From NCBI RefSeq assembly GCF_015207245.1, contig NZ_JADEXF010000180.1, positions 1-6,776 of the forward strand: a stretch of DNA of 6,776 nt, given 5' to 3'. The translations under genes and the position numbers were made by a program. How positions within the stretch are numbered: the first letter of the stretch is position 1; each line of letters opens with the position of its first letter. This DNA comes from Nostoc cf. edaphicum LEGE 07299 (GTDB lineage: Bacteria; Cyanobacteriota; Cyanobacteriia; Cyanobacteriales; Nostocaceae). A model generated the notes under the pieces. That model was given only the letters and a program-made list of their open reading frames with translations, had not been told where the DNA came from and did not search any database. Positions 1 to 6,461 of this stretch are shown piece after piece.

Positions 1-6
1 GAAATT

Positions 7-3000
7 ATGAAACCGGAGAAACCCAAACGCAATCGTGGGCTTATACTGACTCGTGAAGGATGGCAAAAGCTTCAGGATGCCAAACTTGAGTGGGAATTTA
101 GGAAAAACAATGGCTCCAAATCTACCTTAGAAGAATTAAGCGAACAAGCTGGGATCACTCCTGTCACTTTCAGAAAGATACTTACTCGTGAAACCGGGGT
201 TGACAAACGGACGCTTGTTCGTTTGTTTATGATGTTTAATTTAGAATTGGATGTAAGCGATTATATAAGTCCAGACTCTAATTTAAAAGGGCAGGAAAAC
301 TTGAAGAACCCCAAGCGCGTTGATTGGGGGGAGATGGTGGATGTATCTGTTTTCTATGGACGTACAGATGAACTGACTCTATTAGAGCAATGGCTGATCC
401 AGGAACGCTGTCGAGTAGTAGCGCTGTTGGGAATGGGGGGAATTGGTAAAACCTCTCTGGCTGCCAAGTTATCACAAAAGGTTCAAGGATGGTTTGAGTA
501 TGTTATTTGGCGATCGCTCTACAATGCTCCCCCACTTTTTGACCTACTGGCAAATTTAATTCAATTTTTCTCTAATGAGCAGGTATTAGAAATTGACTTA
601 GCAAAAAGTGTAGATGGAAGAATATCACAACTGATTGAATATTTGCAACAACAGCGCTGTCTGATCGTATTAGATAATGTTGAGACTATTTTGCAAACAG
701 GCGCTTATGCTGGATGCTATCGAGAAGGCTATGAGGATTATGGCTTACTGATCAAACGGTTGGGACAAGTTATGCATCAAAGCTCTTTGGTGCTGACTTC
801 TCGTGAAAAACCCAAAGATATAGCGTCACTCGGAGGAGAAACACTAGCTGTTCGCTCATTACAACTCAGTGGTTTAGAGGTAGTAGCAGGGCAAAAAATT
901 TTTGAAGCCAAGGGTTTTTCTGTCTCAGAGTCAGAATTACCAGCAGTAGTCGAGCGTTATGCAGGCAATGCCCTTGCTTTGAAGATAGTAGCGACAACGA
1001 TCCAAGATGTTTTTGATGGTAATGTTGCTGAATTTCTGCAACATTACACTGCTGTTTTTGGCAGCATTCGCGATCTGCTAGACCAGCAGTTTTCGCGCTT
1101 GGCAAATTTAGAGAAGGATATAATTTACTGGCTAGCAATTAATCGTGAGCCAGTTTCGCTATCAGTAATACGAGAGGATATTGTATCACCAATTCCACCA
1201 CAAAATTTACTGGAGGCTCTGGAATCTCTGGTAAGGCGATCGTTGGTAGAAAAAAGCACAGCACTCTTCACGCTACAACCTGTAGTGATGGAGTATGTGA
1301 CTCAGCGATTGATAGAAATAGTTTGTCAGGAAATTGAAACTCAGAATCTTGATTTGTTCAGGTGTCATGCCTTGATGAAAGCGACAGCAAAAGACTACGT
1401 GAGGGAAACTCAAATTCGCGTGATTCTAAAGCCAGTTATAGATGGCTTGGTCACTGTCTTAAGAAGCAAAAGAAACCTAGAAAATCAGCTGACTGAAATT
1501 ATAGCAAAGTCACGAGAGACATCACCTTTAGAACATAGTTATACAGCTGGGAATGTTCTCAATCTGCTTTGTTATCTAGGAACTGACCTCAGCGGTTATG
1601 ATTTTTCTTTTCTGAGTGTTTGGCAAGCAGACCTGCGGAATGTGAAATTGCACGATGTCAATTTTCAAAACGCCAATTTTGATCGGTCTGTTTTTGCTGA
1701 AACTTTTGGTGGAGTTTCATCGGTAGCCTTTAGCCCCGATGGAAAACTTTTGGCGATGGGTGATACTGGTGGTGAGATCCACTTTTACCAAGTTTCGGAT
1801 TGGAAGCACCTTCTAACTTGTAAGGGACACACTAACTGGATTCCGTCACTAGCCTTTAGTCCGGATGGTAGTATCCTTGCTAGTGGAAGCAGTGACTATA
1901 CCGTGCGCCTGTGGGATATTGGCAGAGGGCGATGTCTGCAAACCTTTCAAAAACATAGTAATGAGATTTGGTCAGTAGCCTTTAGTCCAGATGGTAACAC
2001 GTTAGTTAGTGCCAGTAACGATCGCACAATAAGGCTATGGGATGTTAGCACTGGTGAATGCCTGAGAACTTTTTCGGGGCATACAAATTGGGTAATATCA
2101 GTAGCCTTTAGTCCAAACGGACAGACCCTAGCAAGCGGTAGTGATGACAACACAATCAGGTTATGGGATATTAGCAGTGATGAATGCAAAAGAATTCTTC
2201 ATGGACATGATGATGGGGTACGGTCAATCACTTTCAGTCCAGACGGCCAAATACTAGTGAGTAGTAGCGATGACCGCACAGTGAAATTGTGGGACTTAAA
2301 CACTGGTGAATGTATCAAAAGTCTACATGGGCATCGTGCTCCAGTTTGGTCATCTGCAATTAGTCCTCAAGGCAATTTCATCGCTAGTGGTAGTCTCGAC
2401 CAGACGGTGAGGCTATGGAACATTAGCACTGGTGAATGTCTTAGAACTCTTGAAGGACATTCTGGTTGGGTGCTTTCTGTTGCCTTTAATTTGCAAAGCG
2501 ATCTTCTTGCCAGTAGCAGTGATGACCAAACTATAAAAGTATGGAACGTTAGCACTGGTCAATGTCTTAAAACTTTCATTGGGTATACTAGCCATTCCTG
2601 GTCAGTTGCCTTTAATTCAGATAGAAGAACGCTGGCAAGTGGCAGTCAAGACCGCGCAGTGAGACTATGGGATATCAATACGGGTAAAGCCTTGCAAACT
2701 TTCTTGAGACATGGTGGTGCGGTTCGATCGGTTGCCTTCAGTCGAGATGGGCAAATGTTGATAAGCGGCAGTGACGATCGAACGATGAGGTTATGGGATG
2801 TGAATACGGGTCAAGCCTTGCAAACTTTCCTGGGACATCGTGCTGCGGTTACGTCAGTCGCCTTCAGTCAAAGTGGGCAAATGTTGGTAAGCGGCAGTGA
2901 CGATCAAACGGTGAGGCTATGGGATGTGAATACGGGTCAAGCCTTACAAACCTTACTGGGACATCATGCCGCGGTTGCATCAGTTGCCTTCAGTCCAGAT

Positions 3001-3588
3001 GGGAGGACAGCGGCGAGTGGTGGATGGGATCACACAATAAAGTTGTGGGATGTTAGTACTGGTGAGTGCAAAGAAACTCTAAAAGGACATAAAAATTGGG
3101 TTTGGTCAATTGCTTTTAGTCCAGATGGTGAACTGCTGGCAAGCGGTGGTTATGACGGAACAATTCGGTTGTGGAGTGTCAAAAATAGTACTTGTTTCAA
3201 GATTTTTAAGGTTGGTGAGAATAATTCTATCGTTAAAACAGTCGCCTTTAGTGAAGATGGTCAAACCCTAGCCAGTAGCAGTCCCGATCATACAATAAAG
3301 TTGTGGGATCTCAGTACTGGTGAATGCAAAAAAACCTTGCGTGGACATTCGGCTTTCGTCTGGTCAGTAGCCTTTAGCCTAGATAATCAAACTTTGGCTA
3401 GTAGCAGCACCGACGATACAATTCGACTTTGGAATGTGAGCGCGAGTGAGTGCTTAAAGATTTTGAAACCTAAGAAATTATATGAGGGAACAAATATTCA
3501 AGAGGTTACAGGTATAACTGGCGCAACGATTTCTATGTTGAAACTTCTTGGAGCAGTTACTTCTGAAAATAGCTTATCTAACAGTTAA
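7..3588 (+). CDS. STAND-class NB-ARC ATPase with 14 C-terminal WD40 repeats
   Basis: This 1193-residue protein is probably a cytoplasmic signal-sensing switch. Residues 1-90 form a helix-turn-helix-like domain (LEELSEQAGITPVTFRKIL near 41-59) of the kind that opens many cyanobacterial NB-ARC/WD40 proteins. The NB-ARC ATPase follows: Walker A GMGGIGKTS at 142-150, Walker B LIVLDNVE at 219-226, the LTSRE sensor motif near 263-267, and a GLPL-like GNALAL at 320-325. A winged-helix-like region (about 365-435) and pentapeptide-like repeats (527-563) lead into 14 WD40 blades (569-1157). A conserved-looking tail, EGTNIQEVTGITGATISML, lies just after. Fourteen blades fit two seven-bladed propellers. 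ATP binding is expected to gate oligomerisation, and the propellers should bind the trigger. No nuclease, protease, TIR or kinase effector is visible. The frame is open to the window edge, so the start rests on the family-like N-terminus; no ribosome binding site is visible. No operon partner is in view. Confidence 0.93.
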   Translation: MKPEKPKRNRGLILTREGWQKLQDAKLEWEFRKNNGSKSTLEELSEQAGITPVTFRKILTRETGVDKRTLVRLFMMFNLELDVSDYISPDSNLKGQENLKNPKRVDWGEMVDVSVFYGRTDELTLLEQWLIQERCRVVALLGMGGIGKTSLAAKLSQKVQGWFEYVIWRSLYNAPPLFDLLANLIQFFSNEQVLEIDLAKSVDGRISQLIEYLQQQRCLIVLDNVETILQTGAYAGCYREGYEDYGLLIKRLGQVMHQSSLVLTSREKPKDIASLGGETLAVRSLQLSGLEVVAGQKIFEAKGFSVSESELPAVVERYAGNALALKIVATTIQDVFDGNVAEFLQHYTAVFGSIRDLLDQQFSRLANLEKDIIYWLAINREPVSLSVIREDIVSPIPPQNLLEALESLVRRSLVEKSTALFTLQPVVMEYVTQRLIEIVCQEIETQNLDLFRCHALMKATAKDYVRETQIRVILKPVIDGLVTVLRSKRNLENQLTEIIAKSRETSPLEHSYTAGNVLNLLCYLGTDLSGYDFSFLSVWQADLRNVKLHDVNFQNANFDRSVFAETFGGVSSVAFSPDGKLLAMGDTGGEIHFYQVSDWKHLLTCKGHTNWIPSLAFSPDGSILASGSSDYTVRLWDIGRGRCLQTFQKHSNEIWSVAFSPDGNTLVSASNDRTIRLWDVSTGECLRTFSGHTNWVISVAFSPNGQTLASGSDDNTIRLWDISSDECKRILHGHDDGVRSITFSPDGQILVSSSDDRTVKLWDLNTGECIKSLHGHRAPVWSSAISPQGNFIASGSLDQTVRLWNISTGECLRTLEGHSGWVLSVAFNLQSDLLASSSDDQTIKVWNVSTGQCLKTFIGYTSHSWSVAFNSDRRTLASGSQDRAVRLWDINTGKALQTFLRHGGAVRSVAFSRDGQMLISGSDDRTMRLWDVNTGQALQTFLGHRAAVTSVAFSQSGQMLVSGSDDQTVRLWDVNTGQALQTLLGHHAAVASVAFSPDGRTAASGGWDHTIKLWDVSTGECKETLKGHKNWVWSIAFSPDGELLASGGYDGTIRLWSVKNSTCFKIFKVGENNSIVKTVAFSEDGQTLASSSPDHTIKLWDLSTGECKKTLRGHSAFVWSVAFSLDNQTLASSSTDDTIRLWNVSASECLKILKPKKLYEGTNIQEVTGITGATISMLKLLGAVTSENSLSNS
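2719..2970 (+). repeat. Recently duplicated 126-bp WD40 unit (blades 9 and 10)
   Basis: Blades 9 (residues 905-946) and 10 (947-988) remain very similar at the DNA level, with about 17 differences in 126 bases by eye. They share long identical runs such as GATGTGAATACGGGTCAAGC. The end of blade 8 and the start of blade 11 share parts of the same wording (AATACGGGT..AAGCCTTGCAAACTTTC; GCGGTTGCATCAGT). Other blades are conserved mainly at protein level. This indicates a recent in-frame unit duplication or gene conversion inside the propeller array. Confidence 0.8.
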
Positions 3589-3749
3589 ATTACTCCAGAT
3601 ATGCTCTGACTATTAGCCACAAGTTGGAAAGCTTTATAAGCTTTGTACAAAGTAAAAGATGTAATAATAAACAGGACAAAGCCGAAAACTTACAAAGATT
3701 TAGTTATACTAAACCTGAAGAGACTACACTCCCTAGAGAAACTCACCAC

Positions 3750-3776
3750 AAAATATGACTGAAATATCAGGTCATA
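3750..3776 (-). terminator. Weak rho-independent terminator-like hairpin downstream of the peptide gene
   Basis: On the minus strand the hairpin TATGAC(C)TGA-TATT-TCAGTCATA is followed at once by TTTT. The stem is nine base pairs with one bulged base. It is AT-rich and the T-run is short, so termination would be modest. It lies about 150 bp past the peptide stop codon and could end the enzyme-peptide transcript. Confidence 0.3.
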
Positions 3777-3784
3777 AGCGTTAA

Positions 3785-3875
3785 TCCCTGATTGTCTATT
3801 TGTCACAGTAGTTAGGTTAAACCAGCCTCAAAGCTTCTTTCAACACTTACTTGATAGTGACTAGACAATCAGGGA
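3785..3875. repeat. Inverted repeat with perfect 14-bp core arms
   Basis: The left arm TCCCTGATTGTCTA (3785-3798) is the exact reverse complement of TAGACAATCAGGGA (3862-3875). The arms extend inward through GTCAC (3802-3806) paired with GTGAC (3857-3861), after a three-base bulge on the left. The loop is about 50 bases. A second, outer pair ATCAGGT (3766-3772) and ACCTGAT (3894-3900) brackets it. It could be a structured 3' end of the minus-strand transcript, a small MITE-like element or an insertion scar. No target-site duplication was found next to the arms. Confidence 0.7.
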
Positions 3876-3927
3876 CATCATGTGTTAGCTCAAACCTGAT
3901 TTATTAAAATACACAGGTAAGCAACAA

Positions 3928-4140
3928 CTAAACATCGCTGCCGTCAATGTCGCTTGGCAATCCTCGCGCGAACTCCTTAACCATAATGCTTTCCAAATCG
4001 CTCTCCATGTTATCCAAAACCTCTAAGCTGTTCTTAATGAGGCTGCAATAATCGGGACTCAAAAATTGCCGATCGATAACTGTAGCTGGTGTAGTTTCCA
4101 TTGATTGCCGATCGATAACTGTAGCTGTTGTAGTTTTCAT
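3928..4140 (-). CDS. Small hypothetical acidic peptide (70 aa) with duplicated N-terminus
   Basis: I do not recognise this family. The start is well supported: AAGGAG lies six bases upstream of the ATG. Residues 1-26 are two tandem 13-residue units of pattern M-[KE]-T-T-[TP]-A-T-V-I-D-R-Q-[SF]. A likely helical middle follows (SPDYCSLIKNSLEVLDNM, about 28-45), and the C-terminus is acidic with Gly and Ser (ARGLPSDIDGSDV). It has one cysteine and no transmembrane segment or signal peptide. It lies 67 bp downstream of the heme-oxygenase-fold gene on the same strand with no terminator seen between them, so co-transcription is likely. The leader-like helix followed by a small polar tail resembles the layout of a ribosomal peptide precursor, but that is inference. 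A small regulatory or partner protein is equally possible. The internal ATG in the second unit has no ribosome binding site and is probably not used. Confidence 0.7.
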   Translation of the reverse strand: MKTTTATVIDRQSMETTPATVIDRQFLSPDYCSLIKNSLEVLDNMESDLESIMVKEFARGLPSDIDGSDV

Positions 4141-4141
4141 T
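4065..4141 (-). repeat. 39-bp tandem direct repeat spanning the peptide gene start
   Basis: Two adjacent 39-base units (4065-4103 and 4104-4142) differ at about three positions. Both contain GATCGATAACTGTAGCTG. The period is exactly 13 codons, so the duplication kept the reading frame and copied the initiator methionine region. The near identity shows the duplication is recent or kept homogeneous. Confidence 0.9.
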
Positions 4142-4207
4142 CTCTTCTCCTTGTAGCTATTTGAGTTATATTGTTAAAGGTGTGAGTTGTCTTTGGTTGT
4201 TCGGTTA

Positions 4208-5044
4208 TTAAGCGAGCACTAGTGGTTTTAAAACATTCTGAATTTCCTCATCTGATATGTAGTGTTCCTTAGGTGGGCTAAAGCGCAACAACGCTGCTTT
4301 GTAACAGGCTCTCGCAACGCGAACACGCTCATCATCACTAAGCTCTGCAATCATCTCAATCGTCTCCTCTACATGCTTCACATCACTGCCAACGGCACTA
4401 TGTACCCGCAGGCAGCGGGTTGCATTGGTATCCGGTGGTAGCAATGCCTCTACCATCTGGATATACTCCACTCCTCTGCATATCGCTAGGCGTTCCCCTG
4501 TATAGGAATACCCCACGCAACCGATTGGATCTGAGTCCCGCACGCTTCTGGTAAAGTGATTCATCAAAGCCTTTGCAGCGGGAGGAACAAGTGCTTCCAC
4601 AACAGCTTCGGCTTTATATCCCATCGACTGGATATCGAGCAAGGCAAGTTGGTCGTGACCCGCTTCCTCTCTGGCTTTTTCTGTAGCCCATTGTGCTAAA
4701 CTCTTGCGGTTTGCTGAAGCAAAGCTTTGAGCAGCTTCCTCCATCAGTCGAGTAGTCGAGTGGCACAGATGGTAAAGACCTGTGAGTCGCCATACCCAGC
4801 GTGTACGAGTCAGTTTTGGTGGTCTGCGATCGCTCTTGACTGTGTACCAAGCATCTACGATCGCTCTATCTAAAAGCTTCTGAGTTTGAGCTATCCTCTC
4901 TGCATCACTCATCTTTAAGGCGGAGCGATCGCCACCTTTTGCAGAACTGGATCGATGCCTTGAAGTGTAGTTAGCAGTCTTGATCGCTGTTTCATCAGGT
5001 ACGAAACACGCTGAATCAGTATTAGTTAAAAAATCATTACGCAT
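4208..5044 (-). CDS. Heme-oxygenase-like fold (TENA/PqqC/CADD-type) putative metal-dependent oxidase
   Basis: This 278-residue, largely helical protein resembles the 'iron-containing redox enzyme' group of the heme-oxygenase-like superfamily, whose members bind two metals and use O2 on small molecules or amino-acid-derived substrates. Visible candidate ligands follow the family order: E127-x2-H130 in REEAGHD, E184 in YTGERLA, then H215-x5-D221-x2-H224 in the stretch HSAVGSDVKHVEE. The last spacing is two residues longer than the H-x3-D-x2-H I recall for CADD. H92, H95, E102 and E103 lie in an earlier helix. The first 45 residues are polar, probably disordered, and contain a HIP1 octamer. The chosen ATG has AGGAAAGGA just upstream; a GTG 15 bases earlier sits inside that binding site, so it is unlikely to be used. 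The family is fairly certain; the substrate is unknown. The small peptide gene directly downstream is a possible partner or substrate. Confidence 0.72.
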   Translation of the reverse strand: MRNDFLTNTDSACFVPDETAIKTANYTSRHRSSSAKGGDRSALKMSDAERIAQTQKLLDRAIVDAWYTVKSDRRPPKLTRTRWVWRLTGLYHLCHSTTRLMEEAAQSFASANRKSLAQWATEKAREEAGHDQLALLDIQSMGYKAEAVVEALVPPAAKALMNHFTRSVRDSDPIGCVGYSYTGERLAICRGVEYIQMVEALLPPDTNATRCLRVHSAVGSDVKHVEETIEMIAELSDDERVRVARACYKAALLRFSPPKEHYISDEEIQNVLKPLVLA

Positions 5045-5056
5045 AGTTCCTTTCCT
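5045..5056 (-). promoter_or_regulatory. Ribosome binding site that fixes the oxidase start codon
   Basis: On the minus strand AGGAAAGGAACT directly precedes the ATG at 5044. AGGA at 5056-5053 lies eight bases from the ATG. The upstream in-frame GTG (5059-5057) abuts this site and has no good site of its own, which favours the ATG start. Confidence 0.65.
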
Positions 5057-5304
5057 CACTTATGGTTGCTACAGAATTGGGGCAAGTCACTCGTGGCAAT
5101 AACAGAGTTGTTGCGAAATAAGCTAAATAACCCATGAAATCCAGTGCAGCAAGCATTTCGCCCGATGGTTAAAATGTAGACAGTACAATGGGTTGAGCTA
5201 TTTGAGGCGTTATTAAGCGACAATTCCAAAAAATTGCCAGTCAAGTAAGTAAATTGAACTGTGTTACAGCTTGTGGTATTGGAATGCTAGAGGAATGCGA
5301 TCGC

Positions 5305-5517
5305 CTACGGTGGGCGGTTTATCGCACCTACCGAAACACCAACTGCATATTGCATTTCTATGTCTTTCAGCATTTTGACCACCGCCTTGGCTACCAAGGC
5401 ATGGGCAATTTGCTGATTTTCTTTGAGAAACGCAATGTCCAATTGTGAGTTTCGCTGAACGTTTCCAAGAAAAGAGGTAGTTAAAGATGACTTAGATGGC
5501 GAGAAAATCCCATATCC
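5305..5517 (-). pseudogene. Probable coding remnant, start lost
   Basis: The minus strand is open for 70 codons between TAA (5520-5518) and TAG (5307-5305), with no ATG near its 5' end. The translation looks protein-like: two likely amphipathic helices (LDIAFLKENQQIAHALVAKA, then VVKMLKDIEMQYAV) ending in VGVSVGAINRPP. The opposite + strand frame (5254-5448) has a much less protein-like composition (Cys-, Phe- and Tyr-rich). I do not recognise the family. The VGVSVGAIN stretch faintly recalls the GxSxG strand of patatins, but without other motifs I do not assign that. It may be the C-terminal part of a gene truncated at its 5' end, or a chance open frame. Confidence 0.35.
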
Positions 5518-5546
5518 TTAGGACTTATGTATTGACAGAAACCTGA

Positions 5547-5574
5547 TTGACAAACGGCTTCATTCGTGTATAAG
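5547..5574 (+). promoter_or_regulatory. Sigma-70-type promoter without an obvious gene
   Basis: A perfect TTGACA (5547-5552) is separated by 16 bases from TATAAG (5569-5574), five of six consensus bases. A second TTGACA at 5532-5537 has no matching -10 box. A transcript would begin near 5580 and run towards the structured island at 5757-5945. The only short frame just downstream is a 30-codon one at 5618-5710 without a ribosome binding site. Confidence 0.4.
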
Positions 5575-5756
5575 GTTTAGGGAAACTAACAGGAAGCTTT
5601 TATTTTATAAGTAACAAATGGATTGCACACAGGATGTGTTTCATTACCATCCTGCATATTTAATTAGAAGCAACGCTCATTTTGATCAGATAGTGTCAAA
5701 CAAAGTCTAAACTGCCCTTTAGTTGCACTGCTGGTGAAAGAAGCAAAGCATGGGCG

Positions 5757-5945
5757 GTGTCATCTGTCTTCCCTATTGTAAACCTCCGTCATAGGGAGAC
5801 TCCAATGGGTGGCGGAAGAATTAGAAGTAAATACTCCTTCATCTCGTATCCTGCCAAAGTGCCTTGGTGGTACGCACAACCGTTCGGCAGCAGACTTAAT
5901 CTGCAACCGAAGGAGTTTATCCAGAGGCAATGTAGACGAATCTAA
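5757..5945. other. GC-richer structured island; candidate small RNA or small gene
   Basis: This island is visibly richer in G and C than its flanks and folds strongly. GTCTTCCCTAT (5766-5776) pairs with ATAGGGAGAC (5791-5800) through ten pairs and one bulge. ACTCCTTC (5833-5840) pairs with GAAGGAGT (5909-5916), enclosing CCAA/TTGG (5854-5857 and 5864-5867) and TTCGG..GCAGA / TCTGC..CCGAA (5883-5894 and 5900-5911); the outer and last inner stems compete for three bases. Both strands are also open: a minus frame of 70 codons (5972-5760) has AAGG nine bases before its ATG, and a + frame of 62 codons covers the same bases. Neither product resembles a family I know. Structured RNA, a small protein gene or a decayed element are all possible. 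Confidence 0.3.
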
Positions 5946-6062
5946 AGTTTCGCAGCATTGCTGATTGCTCATCTTATGCACCCTTATCTACGTGGTTGAT
6001 TGATTGATGCCTGTTGATTTAAGTTTGCTAACTTTACAAAACTTTTGCAACTCAAGATAAGA

Positions 6063-6091
6063 AACTTAAGATAAAGATAAGTTATTTTTTT
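6063..6091 (+). terminator. AT-rich terminator-like hairpin with T-run
   Basis: AACTTA (6063-6068) pairs with TAAGTT (6078-6083) across a nine-base loop, followed by A and seven T residues (6085-6091). The T-run is good but the stem is short and weak. If used, it would end a + strand transcript coming from the structured island or the promoter at 5547-5574. Confidence 0.35.
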
Positions 6092-6307
6092 CCTGTAACA
6101 TTCTCCTCTTCAAATTTAAAGTTGCACAGATAAATGTACTATTTAGCCTAAAAAGCTTGATATGTGGGCAATAGCGCGATTTCAGTTTTCAAAAACGTGC
6201 ATCTGTAAAAACTGATTTGGCAAAACATAACACCTTAGTACAACTTTGCATAAGTTCTTAGCGAATTAAATTTGGTAAAACTGTGTGTCCCCTTGGGCTG
6301 ACTTTGC

Positions 6308-6388
6308 ATCTCCACCGTACCTTCCCCAATACTGCTCGCTGCTCGCGTTGCTCCCTGTACCTATCTACTACGGTGATAGTGGAGATAG
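6308..6388. other. Structured segment with competing stem-loops
   Basis: A local hairpin pairs CTATCTACTA (6361-6370) with TAGT-gg-AGATAG (6377-6388), ten pairs with a two-base bulge and loop CGGTGA. The upstream stretch ATCTCCAC (6308-6315) is perfectly complementary to GTGGAGAT (6379-6386), and CACCGTA (6313-6319) to TACGGTG (6369-6375). These pairings exclude the local hairpin. The segment is GC-richer than its surroundings. It could be a regulatory RNA leader, but no gene follows within the window. Confidence 0.35.
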
Positions 6389-6445
6389 CCGTTCTTGAAC
6401 CCAATCAAATACCCCTGATGAGTTAAGCGGAAAGTACATTTATTA

Positions 6446-6461
6446 TACTCTCATGAGAGTA
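6446..6461. promoter_or_regulatory. Perfect 16-bp palindrome, operator-like
   Basis: TACTCTCATGAGAGTA is its own reverse complement. It lies in an AT-rich setting and overlaps a possible -10 box (TATACT, 6444-6449), though no good -35 box is present. The length and symmetry fit a dimeric repressor site such as those of TetR-, MarR- or ArsR-type proteins. No regulator gene or clear downstream gene is in the window, so the function is unknown. Confidence 0.35.

Larger units (their letters stand above)
3589..3927. other. Convergent intergenic gap rich in inverted repeats
   Basis: This gap separates the stop codons of the + strand WD40 gene and the minus-strand small peptide gene. It holds no credible gene. 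It contains several AT-rich hairpins: AAAGCTT-TAT-AAGCTTT at 3628-3644, the perfect palindrome CTTTGTACAAAG at 3641-3652, and TTTAGT-TAT-ACTAAA at 3699-3713. It also holds the terminator-like hairpin and the longer inverted repeat listed separately. None of the hairpins near the WD40 gene is followed by a clear T-run on the + strand, so its terminator is not obvious. Confidence 0.6.

Noticed and set aside
3812..3868. Minus-strand 19-codon tail reading VSVERSFEAGLT before a stop, inside the inverted-repeat loop
   Set aside because: It looks faintly like the end of a transposase, but it is too short and there is no second motif. It may be chance.
4208..5059. GTG start for the oxidase, five residues upstream of the chosen ATG
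   Set aside because: The GTG adjoins the purine-rich ribosome binding site of the ATG and lacks its own site.
5056..5244. Minus-strand open frame just upstream of the oxidase gene
   Set aside because: It has no ATG start and no ribosome binding site, and its Cys/Ser/Asn-rich composition is unlike a protein. It is more likely the operon's upstream region.
5254..5448. Plus-strand 64-codon open frame
   Set aside because: It is the antisense of the more protein-like minus-strand remnant, has no ribosome binding site and an odd composition.
5883..5911. Group II intron domain V-like hairpin
   Set aside because: Stem lengths, bulge and loop do not match domain V, and no intron boundary or reverse transcriptase is present.
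6434..6448. NtcA-like site GTA...TAC
   Set aside because: The spacing is nine bases, not the eight of the GTA-N8-TAC consensus, and no gene follows at the right distance.
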